A DNA stretch of 5,730 nt from Leadbetterella byssophila_A (GTDB taxonomy: Bacteria; Bacteroidota; Bacteroidia; Cytophagales; Spirosomataceae), in contig JBEBRR010000122.1 in the NCBI GenBank assembly GCA_040394735.1, positions 1 to 5,730 of the forward strand. Direction: 5' to 3'. This document shows, in pieces, positions 1 through 5,730 of the stretch. The number at the start of each line of letters is the position of its first letter. Position 1 is the stretch's first letter. The position numbers and the translations under genes were made by a program. The notes below the pieces were generated by a model. It worked only from the letters and a program-made list of their open reading frames with translations. It had not been told where the DNA came from and did not search any database.

Positions 1-44
1 CCCTCTTTTCCCCTCTAAAACCCCTCTCTCATCGTTTGGGAGTG

Positions 45-74
45 CAAAGGTAGAAAGAAATTCTTACATGGCAA
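45..74 (-). promoter_or_regulatory. Leftward Bacteroidota-type promoter for an off-window gene
   Basis: Read on the minus strand, TTG (74-72) is followed after exactly 19 bases by TACCTTTG (52-45). This matches the -33 TTG and -7 TAnnTTTG elements known for the primary sigma factor of Bacteroidota. Transcription would begin near position 38-41 and run off the left edge. The gene it serves is not visible. The minus-strand leader (1-40) is purine-rich, with repeated AGAGGG words that could help ribosome binding, but no start codon is seen in the window. Confidence 0.6.
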
Positions 75-294
75 GACTTCGCCCAAAAATTTCCGTCTTT
101 TTTTTTCATCTTTTTTTTCTCTTTTTTCCTATCTGTTTAACAGTCAGCGAGATGATCTGAAAAGAGGCCGGAGCCTAATCCATTAAACAGGTATTAGTTC
201 CGAAGAGAGGGTTCCGGGTGATGAACAGTGAGGATGAGTTGCGAGTAGTGAATTGCGGGAAATTACCCACTGTCAATTACCCGACAGCGCCAAT

Positions 295-311
295 TTTGCG
301 CAAACGTTTGC
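295..311. promoter_or_regulatory. LacI/PurR-type operator-like palindrome upstream of susC-like gene
   Basis: Two perfect palindromes overlap here: TTTGCGCAAA (295-304) and GCAAACGTTTGC (300-311). The 12-bp palindrome has the central CG and half-site spacing typical of LacI-family operators, and it equals the core of the E. coli PurR consensus. It lies about 90 bases upstream of the presumed -7 element of the susC-like gene. That position would suit activation or a looping or auxiliary site better than simple promoter occlusion. It could also act on the divergent leftward promoter. No regulator gene is in the window, so the assignment rests on the motif alone. Confidence 0.4.
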
Positions 312-399
312 ACCTCCCTACATATTCCGTATTCCCACCAAAATCAGGCCTTTAAACCCCTCCCGTTTATATTCCAAATAATTCACGTTAAACTTATGT

Positions 400-407
400 T
401 AATTTTG
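400..407 (+). promoter_or_regulatory. Putative -7 element of the susC/susD operon
   Basis: TAATTTTG matches the Bacteroidota -7 consensus TAnnTTTG. It would place the transcription start around 411-415 and leave a leader of about 55-60 bases before the ATG at 470. No TTG is found about 19 bases upstream (378-380 reads ATA). The promoter is therefore either weak, activator-dependent, or not the real one. Confidence 0.4.
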
Positions 408-469
408 TATCACCTTAAATCAAAAGAAACAGGTACCTTCCCTTTTCAATTATCTAATCTTTTATTTTT

Positions 470-3400
470 ATGATTAAACCTATCCTTATTTCTCCTACGA
501 AAAAAGCGGGGCTGCTTTTACTGGCCGTCATCTGCCTTTTCGGAAGTTCGTTGTTTGCTCAGGACAGGACGGTTTCAGGAACCGTAACCGATCTGGCAAA
601 CGGACAGACCCTGCCGGGAGTGACTGTTAAAGTCAAAAACACCAATACGGCCACCTATACCGATGCCGATGGTAAATACACGCTGGCCGTTTCTTCAGCA
701 GACGCCGTTCTTGTATTCTCTTATTTAGGGTATAAAACCCTGGAAGAGCCTGCAGGCACCCGTACCAGTGTGAATGCAGGCCTCAGCGCCGACGACCGCC
801 TGCTGGATGAGGTGGTGGTTACTGCCCTGGGGGTAAAAAGAGAAGAGCGCGCCCTGGGCTATGCCACGCAGAAGCTGGGCGGCGAAACGCTGAACACGGT
901 AAAGGGAACAAACGTAGCCACTTCCATGACCGGTAAAGTGGCCGGTCTCTGGGTACGGAACAGTACTGAGTTTAACGAAGCCCCTACTATGTTATTGAGA
1001 GGGGAGACTCCGCTACTGGTGATTGACGGTGTGCCGTATGGTAATATGAACCTTGGAAATATCCCCCAGGACGACATTGAGAGCATTGACGTATTGAAAG
1101 GCCCAACGGCGGCGGCCCTTTACGGCTCGCGAGGTGGCGGTGGCGCGGTGATAGTAACCACTAAAAAAGGAGCCAAAGGCAAAGGCCTGCAGGTGACCTT
1201 TAACTCCAATAATATGATGAACGCCGGTTTTCTTATGCTCCCCGAAGTACAAACCAGTTATAGTGCCGGTCTTGGAGGCGTGTACAGCCCTACTGACTAC
1301 GTTTGGGGAGCAAAACTCGATGCCGGCGTAATGGCTAACCAGTGGAATCCCGTCACCAAACAAATGGAGGTACGCGAACTTACTTCGGCCGGAAAGAATA
1401 ATTTCCGTGACTTTTTACAGACCGGGCTGGTGTCTAACAATAACCTGAGCATTGCCCAAAGCGGTGAAAACGGGAGCTTCCGGATTTCCTTGAACCATAT
1501 CCTCGACAAAGGTCAGTATCCTAACCTGAAAGCCAACGCGATCAACTTTAACGTCAGTGGTGAGATGAAGCTGTCTGATAAGCTGAATATCACCAGCTCT
1601 ATGGGGATAAACCGGAAACAAGCGCCGCAGACATTTGGCGGAGGATATAATGACCAGGGGTATATTTACAACATCCTGGTATGGATGGGACCTGAATACG
1701 ACCTGAGCCTGTACAAAGATAACTACTGGGTGATACCTAATGAGCAGCAAAACTGGCATTATACAGCCTGGTACGATAACCCTTACATCATGGCATACGA
1801 GAAATTGAGAGGAATAGAGCAAACTAAAATGAATTCTAATTTCTCTATCAACTACAAACTGTTTCCGGGAGCAAAACTGTTGATTCGTCCGGGGTTTGAT
1901 TTATACCAGAATGCAGACGAAAGAAGAAACCCGCCCAATATCCTGTCGAACAGGGGTTGGGATGCCGCCGGTATGTACTCTTTAGCGAAAGCTACAGGCT
2001 GGAGTTTTAATGGAGATGCTATTTTAATGTATGAAAAAACACTCGGTGATTTCGGTCTTGACCTGTTAGGTGGTGGCACCATATATACTTATGTGGACGA
2101 CAACCTGAGCAGTTCTACCCGGGGTGGTATCACGATTCCCGGATGGTACTCGTTGAATAACTCCGTTGAAAGAGCGAATGTAAGCACCAGCATAAGCCGC
2201 AAACAGGTAAATAGTCTTTTTGGAAAGGCTTCGTTCTCTTATCTTAATGCTGTTTTCTTGGATGTGACCGGCCGTAATGACTGGTCTTCTACCATGCCCA
2301 AGTATTCCCGTTCGTACTTCTATCCATCAGTAGGGGGTAGCTTGGTACTAAGCGAGTTTATAGATATGCCAAAAGCGGTGGATTTCCTGAAGTTAAGAGG
2401 TTCATGGACAGTGGCTAAGTCAGATTTGAGCGTATATGCCACTAACCAGGCGTACAGCACCACGCTGGCCGACTGGCTTCCGTATAATTCTGCGGCCTAT
2501 CCCACCACCATTCGTGATGGTGTGGTGAATGCGCAAACCCGGCGCACCTGGGAGGCGGGGTTCTCCGCCTATTTTCTGAAGAAGCGGTTTAAGTTTGATG
2601 CGGCTTACTTCAACCGATACTTATACAATATACAGTCAAGCGCCACTATCTCCAGCGCATCCGGATTTACAAGCACCCTGATCAATATCCAGGAAACTAC
2701 CGTACGAAAAGGATTAGAACTTACGCTGGAAGCGGCCGCTGTGAAAAAAGAGAATTTCAATTGGGATATTGTAGCCAACTGGTCGAACTATCAAACGTAT
2801 CTGAAAGACCTTGACCCGGTGTATTCTGCCGATAATGCATGGACAAAATCGGGTAATAGAACGGATGTTTATACCAACAGGCCATGGCTCACTGATAACA
2901 ACGGAAACCTGATACACGGCACCAACGGACTGCCCGTACGGAGTAATTACAGTTATCTGATAGGTTATCAAAACCCTAAGTTTGTCTGGGGCCTGGCCAA
3001 TAATTTCAAGTACAAGAACTTTACGGCAGCGCTAAGCTTTGACGGTCGTGTAGGAGGGCTGATGTACAACTACACCTCGTATAAAATGTATGACACCGGC
3101 TCACATCCGGATACCGATAACCAGTACCGTTATGATGAGGTAGTGAATAAAAACCGCTCTTATGTGGGGCAGGGCGTAAAGATTACAGGTGGCACAGTTA
3201 CGTATGATAACTACGGAAAAATCACATCTGATACACGTGAATACGCTCCGAATGACACTAAGGTATCCTATCAGTCATATGCCAGAAGTTACGGCGACGG
3301 CACACTGGGCTGGGCAGATGCTACGTTCCTGAAACTCCGGGAGGTAGCCATTGGTTATCGTTTGCCTGCTTCAGCAGCCAAATATGTAGGGGCTAAGTCG

Positions 3401-3541
3401 GCATCCGTGTCGCTTACCGGACAAAACGTGTGGCTGTGGACGAAGGAGTTCAGGTTTTCAGACCCGGATAAAGCCGATGATACCGACCTGACCTCGCCTT
3501 CTATGCGATATGTGGGACTTAACTTACAATTGACATTCTAA
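470..3541 (+). CDS. SusC/RagA-family TonB-linked outer membrane transporter
   Basis: This is the outer-membrane barrel of a SusCD nutrient importer. It moves large substrates (oligosaccharides or peptides in characterised relatives) into the periplasm using energy passed by TonB-ExbBD. A signal peptide (residues 1-30) ends in L-F-A before Q31. A carboxypeptidase-regulatory-like Ig domain spans about 34-108 (V-S-G-T-V-T-D, then F-S-Y-L-G-Y at 83-88). The plug domain follows at about 112-236, opening with L-D-E-V-V-V-T-A-L-G and closing with V-I-V-T-T-K-K-G. The rest is a beta-barrel with the SusC signature T-G-R-N-D-W-S-S (600-607) and a C-terminal Phe, as usual for barrel assembly. The length of 1023 is normal for the family. 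There is no N-terminal STN domain, so direct signalling to an ECF anti-sigma factor is unlikely. The plug carries four consecutive Gly (222-225) where A-A-N-G is common. The ATG is preceded by T/A-rich sequence and no Shine-Dalgarno, as usual in this phylum. The substrate is unknown. Confidence 0.96.
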   Translation: MIKPILISPTKKAGLLLLAVICLFGSSLFAQDRTVSGTVTDLANGQTLPGVTVKVKNTNTATYTDADGKYTLAVSSADAVLVFSYLGYKTLEEPAGTRTSVNAGLSADDRLLDEVVVTALGVKREERALGYATQKLGGETLNTVKGTNVATSMTGKVAGLWVRNSTEFNEAPTMLLRGETPLLVIDGVPYGNMNLGNIPQDDIESIDVLKGPTAAALYGSRGGGGAVIVTTKKGAKGKGLQVTFNSNNMMNAGFLMLPEVQTSYSAGLGGVYSPTDYVWGAKLDAGVMANQWNPVTKQMEVRELTSAGKNNFRDFLQTGLVSNNNLSIAQSGENGSFRISLNHILDKGQYPNLKANAINFNVSGEMKLSDKLNITSSMGINRKQAPQTFGGGYNDQGYIYNILVWMGPEYDLSLYKDNYWVIPNEQQNWHYTAWYDNPYIMAYEKLRGIEQTKMNSNFSINYKLFPGAKLLIRPGFDLYQNADERRNPPNILSNRGWDAAGMYSLAKATGWSFNGDAILMYEKTLGDFGLDLLGGGTIYTYVDDNLSSSTRGGITIPGWYSLNNSVERANVSTSISRKQVNSLFGKASFSYLNAVFLDVTGRNDWSSTMPKYSRSYFYPSVGGSLVLSEFIDMPKAVDFLKLRGSWTVAKSDLSVYATNQAYSTTLADWLPYNSAAYPTTIRDGVVNAQTRRTWEAGFSAYFLKKRFKFDAAYFNRYLYNIQSSATISSASGFTSTLINIQETTVRKGLELTLEAAAVKKENFNWDIVANWSNYQTYLKDLDPVYSADNAWTKSGNRTDVYTNRPWLTDNNGNLIHGTNGLPVRSNYSYLIGYQNPKFVWGLANNFKYKNFTAALSFDGRVGGLMYNYTSYKMYDTGSHPDTDNQYRYDEVVNKNRSYVGQGVKITGGTVTYDNYGKITSDTREYAPNDTKVSYQSYARSYGDGTLGWADATFLKLREVAIGYRLPASAAKYVGAKSASVSLTGQNVWLWTKEFRFSDPDKADDTDLTSPSMRYVGLNLQLTF

Positions 3542-3554
3542 ACCAACTGATTTC

Positions 3555-5090
3555 ATGAAAATGAGAATAAAAATATTGATCCTGGCAGTATTTAGCCTCC
3601 TGACACTCAATAGCTGCTCAGATTTTGAAGAACTGAACTCCAACCCGAACGCAGCTACCAAAGTGACGGCACAAATGCTGGCCTCGCGTCTGATCCTGAA
3701 CATCACAGAATCAGACATTTCCAATACCAAGGGATTCCTTCAGCCTTTTCTTCTGGGAAAGACCATTGTATATACGGAATTTGACGAAAACTACCAGTAT
3801 AATTTACTGGGAAGGGGCTCGCTTGACGGCCTGGTTATCCTTACCAACGTGGAAAAAATGATCGCCGCCTCACCGGAAGGGACTATCAAGAATTCCTATA
3901 CGGCACTGGGGAAATTTATGCGGGCGTATAAATTTTACAATACGACCATCCGCCTGGGCGACATCCCTTATACCGAAGCGCTGCAGGGACAGCAAAACAT
4001 TATTGCGCCTAAATACGATGCCCAGAAAACGGTGATCCAGGGCATACTGAATGAGCTGGAAGAAGCAGATAAGCTGTTTGCCCAGGGGTCCAAATTTGAC
4101 GGTGACCCGATCTACAACGGCGACGTCACCCAATGGCGCAAAATGGTAAACTCCTTTGAGCTGCAGGTGCTGATGTCACTCTCCAGAAAAGTGGGTGAAG
4201 CCGACCTGCGGATCAAAGAGCGTTTCAATGAAATTGTTACCTCCCGGCCCATATTCACTTCCAATTCCGACAATTTCCAGCTGGTTTATTCTGACGTGGC
4301 CGGACAGCGGTATCCGTGGTACAAGCTCGGCAACTCTTTTATCATCTATCCGGTGAGCTCTTCCGTGCTTACCGATGAGCTAAAGACCCTGAACGACCGC
4401 CGGCTGTTCTATTATGCTAACCCGTCTCCCGTTCAGGTGGCTGCCGGCAAATCACAAAGCAGCATGGATGCCTATATCGGCCTTGATCCGGCGATGGTCT
4501 ATTCCGACATTACCCGCATTTTCGCTACCGGTGATTATTCTCCGATCAACAGCCGCTATTCCGAGCTGCCCAATGCAGAACCCGTATTTTTGCTGAGCTA
4601 CCCTATGGTGAAATTCATCCTTGCAGAAGCAGCAGTAAGGGGCTGGATAACAGAAACCGCCGCTGAAGGGCATTATACCGACGGAGTTAAAGCGGCCATG
4701 CAGTTTACTGCCGGTAATACCCCGGATAACACCATGTTCCACCACGGCATGCGTATGACGGAGGATTATATCAGTGACTACGCCGCTTCAGACAAAGTGA
4801 AACTGACCGGTACTGCCGAAAACAGGATAAAAAAGATCATTACCCAGCGCTTTATCAGTACATTCCTCCAGGCGCCGTTTGATGCTTTCTTCGAAAACCG
4901 GAGAACAGGTTATCCGCACTTCAGGATCAACCCCGCTTCCAATGCCAATGTGCCGTCTGACAGGCTGCCTGTACGGTGGATGTACCCGAATAACGAACTG
5001 AACTACAATACGGAAAACGTATCGGCCGCCATCAGCAGCCAGTTCGGGGGCAATGATGATAATAACCAGCTCATGTGGATGCTTAAATAA
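3555..5090 (+). CDS. SusD/RagB-family nutrient-binding outer membrane lipoprotein (SusD-like_2 type)
   Basis: This is the surface lipoprotein partner of the upstream SusC-like transporter, expected to cap the barrel and bind the incoming substrate. A lipoprotein signal ends at L-N-S-C with the lipidated Cys at residue 21. The next residues S-D-F-E-E are acidic, as in surface-export signals of Bacteroidota lipoproteins. F-E-E-L-N-S-N-P-N (24-32) is the typical start of the SusD-like_2 group. Further hallmarks are G-D-I-P-Y-T-E-A-L-Q-G (from 135) in the helical TPR-like core, F-I-L-A-E-A-A-V-R-G-W (354-364), and R-R-T-G-Y-P (449-454). The end L-N-Y-N-T-E-N-V and G-G-N-D-D-N-N is also usual. The length of 511 is typical. 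The gene starts 13 bases after the susC-like stop, so the two are surely co-transcribed. Met3 (3561) is an alternative start giving nearly the same signal peptide. The ligand cannot be inferred from sequence. Confidence 0.95.
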   Translation: MKMRIKILILAVFSLLTLNSCSDFEELNSNPNAATKVTAQMLASRLILNITESDISNTKGFLQPFLLGKTIVYTEFDENYQYNLLGRGSLDGLVILTNVEKMIAASPEGTIKNSYTALGKFMRAYKFYNTTIRLGDIPYTEALQGQQNIIAPKYDAQKTVIQGILNELEEADKLFAQGSKFDGDPIYNGDVTQWRKMVNSFELQVLMSLSRKVGEADLRIKERFNEIVTSRPIFTSNSDNFQLVYSDVAGQRYPWYKLGNSFIIYPVSSSVLTDELKTLNDRRLFYYANPSPVQVAAGKSQSSMDAYIGLDPAMVYSDITRIFATGDYSPINSRYSELPNAEPVFLLSYPMVKFILAEAAVRGWITETAAEGHYTDGVKAAMQFTAGNTPDNTMFHHGMRMTEDYISDYAASDKVKLTGTAENRIKKIITQRFISTFLQAPFDAFFENRRTGYPHFRINPASNANVPSDRLPVRWMYPNNELNYNTENVSAAISSQFGGNDDNNQLMWMLK

Positions 5091-5114
5091 GCCCCCGAAG
5101 AGCAGATGTGGATT

Positions 5115-5184
5115 GCTGTAATTTTGTTTTTTCGTTTCTTTGTTTAGTACTACTGAACAGGATTACGGGAAACAAAATTACAGC
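5115..5184. repeat. Perfect 15-bp inverted repeat with inner hairpin, downstream of susD-like gene
   Basis: GCTGTAATTTTGTTT (5115-5129) is exactly complementary to 5170-5184. In RNA, three further G-U pairs could extend the stem inward. The 40-base loop itself contains a 7-bp hairpin (5142-5148 with 5152-5158, one G-U pair, 3-base loop). It begins 25 bases after the susD stop, where a terminator or a stem protecting the mRNA 3' end would be expected. There is no T run after the stem on either strand, so it is not a canonical intrinsic terminator. It could instead be a small dispersed inverted-repeat element; no clear target-site duplication is seen. Confidence 0.6.
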
Positions 5185-5306
5185 TTCACAAAAAGCGCTG
5201 CCTCCCTCTCCCGGCAAGGCCGCCTTCCTGAAAAACCGATCGCAAAAAAGAATCCGGGTTCTTCACCTCTCCTTATAACCCTGCCATTTGCTTAAGTGCC
5301 CCTGCT

Positions 5307-5322
5307 GCCGGCCCCGGCCGGC
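5307..5322. repeat. GC-rich short inverted repeat
   Basis: GCCGGCC (5307-5313) and GGCCGGC (5316-5322) are exact reverse complements separated by CC. As RNA this folds as a 6-bp all-GC stem with a four-base loop. No T run follows directly, so a terminator role is uncertain. It may be a transcription pause or 3'-end structure between the susCD operon and the next gene. Confidence 0.35.
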
Positions 5323-5517
5323 CATGCCATTATTTCCCGGAAAAATCCAATCTTCGGGCAACAGCATGAATCTCCCCGGATAAATACTATTTCTCCCCCT
5401 CTTCTTAAAATGGAACTTTCAAAAGAGAAGGAAAATAACTTATTGATTATAAAATACTTATATTCTATTTAAAATAGTTCTAAATTTTTTCAAGTCCCGA
5501 AAATTCACAATGCATAT

Positions 5518-5548
5518 TTTGTTCCCAACTATTCCTCCATTAGTTTTG
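5518..5548 (+). promoter_or_regulatory. Bacteroidota-type promoter for the right-edge gene
   Basis: TTTG (5518-5521) is followed after 19 bases by TAGTTTTG (5541-5548), matching the -33 and -7 elements of the Bacteroidota primary sigma factor. The expected transcription start is around 5552-5556, leaving a leader of about 27-30 bases before the ATG at 5582. The AT-rich DNA upstream (about 5430-5490) could enhance it. The full match suggests constitutive, fairly strong expression. Confidence 0.65.
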
Positions 5549-5581
5549 CAGTCTGGATGAAATAGCAATATTCTGTTAAAT

Positions 5582-5730
5582 ATGTTACATACCATTTCGA
5601 GGAAATTCTTACTTCTGATCACCTTTGTATTTTTGTCAGGCCAGGGTGTTTTTGCACAGGAAGCTGCTGCTGAACCTGCTGCTGACGCTGCCTCAGCCGG
5701 AGGAGCAGGTGACCCGGTAGCCGGAGAAAC
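5582..5730 (+). CDS. N-terminus of an exported protein, possibly a c-type cytochrome (partial, cut by right edge)
   Basis: Only 49 codons are visible and the frame is open to the edge. Residues 1-25 form a clear signal peptide: basic R7-K8, a hydrophobic core F-L-L-L-I-T-F-V-F-L, and a cleavage site V-F-A before Q26. An Ala/Glu/Pro-rich flexible linker follows (27-42), ending in G-D-P-V-A-G-E (43-49). In Bacteroidota an Ala-rich linker leading to a phrase like D-x-x-A-G-E commonly precedes the first C-x-x-C-H heme site of exported cytochromes c, including the cytochrome subunit at the head of alternative complex III operons. That motif would fall just past the window, so the identity is inferred, not seen. 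The start is supported by the promoter about 34 bases upstream and the well-formed signal peptide. There is no Shine-Dalgarno. Confidence 0.7.
   Translation, partial: MLHTISRKFLLLITFVFLSGQGVFAQEAAAEPAADAASAGGAGDPVAGE

Larger units (their letters stand above)
1..469. other. Intergenic region between a divergent leftward gene (off-window) and the susC-like gene
   Basis: No convincing coding sequence is present on either strand. From left to right I see a C/T-rich stretch with three CCCTCT words (1-27), a leftward promoter (45-74), runs of 9, 8 and 6 T (98-106, 111-118, 122-127), a patch of short direct and inverted repeats (about 225-287), overlapping palindromes resembling a LacI-family operator (295-311) and a -7-like element for the rightward operon (400-407). 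The layout fits a regulatory region shared by two divergent transcription units. No tRNA, riboswitch or small RNA was recognised. Confidence 0.75.
5091..5581. other. Intergenic region between susD-like gene and the right-edge gene
   Basis: No credible open reading frame or known RNA gene was seen in these roughly 490 bases. The stretch contains a perfect 15-bp inverted repeat close to the susD stop (5115-5184), a near-palindrome followed on the minus strand by a T run (5244-5263), a GC-rich hairpin (5307-5322), an AT-rich zone with a small palindrome CTATTT-A-AAATAG (5465-5477), and a strong rightward promoter (5518-5548). Base composition shifts from GC-rich around 5200-5340 to AT-rich after about 5400. 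The layout suggests the end of one transcription unit and the start of another. Confidence 0.75.

Noticed and set aside
98..127. T runs as a rightward terminator or phase-variable tract
   Set aside because: No stem precedes the T runs. They lie outside any coding sequence and well away from the spacer of either predicted promoter, so slippage would have no obvious switch effect.
1013..1822. Several overlapping minus-strand open frames (1013-1363, 1297-1509, 1415-1822) opposite the susC-like gene
   Set aside because: They lie entirely inside a well-supported SusC coding sequence, have no recognisable domains and no promoter, and are typical antisense shadows.
4414..4745. A plus-strand 60-codon frame (4414-4596) and a minus-strand 97-codon frame (4452-4745) inside the susD-like gene
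   Set aside because: Both overlap clear SusD core sequence in other frames and show no protein-like features.
5119..5180. TAATTTTG in each arm of the inverted repeat (plus strand 5119-5126, minus strand 5180-5173) as promoter -7 elements
   Set aside because: Neither has a TTG at the required distance, and both face inward into the 40-base loop, so the match is most likely a by-product of the AT-rich arms.
5244..5263. Near-palindrome AAGAATCCGGGTTCTT, followed on the minus strand by a T run, as a leftward intrinsic terminator
   Set aside because: The stem is only five mostly A-T pairs on that strand, and no leftward gene that would need it is seen between 5263 and the right edge.
5465..5477. 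Small palindrome CTATTT-A-AAATAG as an operator
   Set aside because: It is short and lies in a strongly AT-rich stretch where such palindromes arise easily by chance.

Overview
The window looks like ordinary chromosomal DNA from a member of the Bacteroidota. The main evidence is a tandem SusC/SusD outer-membrane uptake pair, which is a hallmark of the phylum. Supporting signs are promoter elements of the Bacteroidota type (TTG, 19 bp, TAnnTTTG) at both ends, start codons without Shine-Dalgarno sequences, and signal peptides ending in F-A-Q. The style of the proteins is compatible with the Chitinophagaceae, but that family-level placement is only an impression.

Layout. Bases 1-469 are non-coding. 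They hold a well-formed leftward promoter (about 45-74) for a divergent gene beyond the left edge, T-rich tracts (98-127), a degenerate patch of short repeats (about 225-287), a LacI/PurR-type palindrome (295-311) and a probable -7 element (400-407) for the rightward operon. Bases 470-3541 encode a complete SusC/RagA-type TonB-dependent transporter of 1023 residues. After a 13-base gap, 3555-5090 encode its SusD/RagB-type surface lipoprotein partner of 511 residues. Bases 5091-5581 are again non-coding, with a perfect 15-bp inverted repeat shortly after the susD stop, a GC-rich hairpin, and a strong rightward promoter at 5518-5548. That promoter drives a gene starting at 5582 and cut by the right edge. 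Only a signal peptide and an Ala-rich linker of that protein are visible. The linker resembles the start of exported c-type cytochromes, but no heme motif lies inside the window.

How it works together. By family knowledge, the SusD lipoprotein sits as a lid on the SusC barrel in the outer membrane. It captures an oligomeric nutrient (glycan or peptide) that SusC imports using TonB-transmitted energy. No glycosidase, peptidase, ECF sigma/anti-sigma pair or other regulator is present in the window, so the substrate cannot be assigned. The palindrome upstream suggests, without proving, control by a LacI-family regulator encoded elsewhere. I did not find a clearly new biological system here; the points most worth checking are the operator-like palindrome and the inverted repeat after susD.
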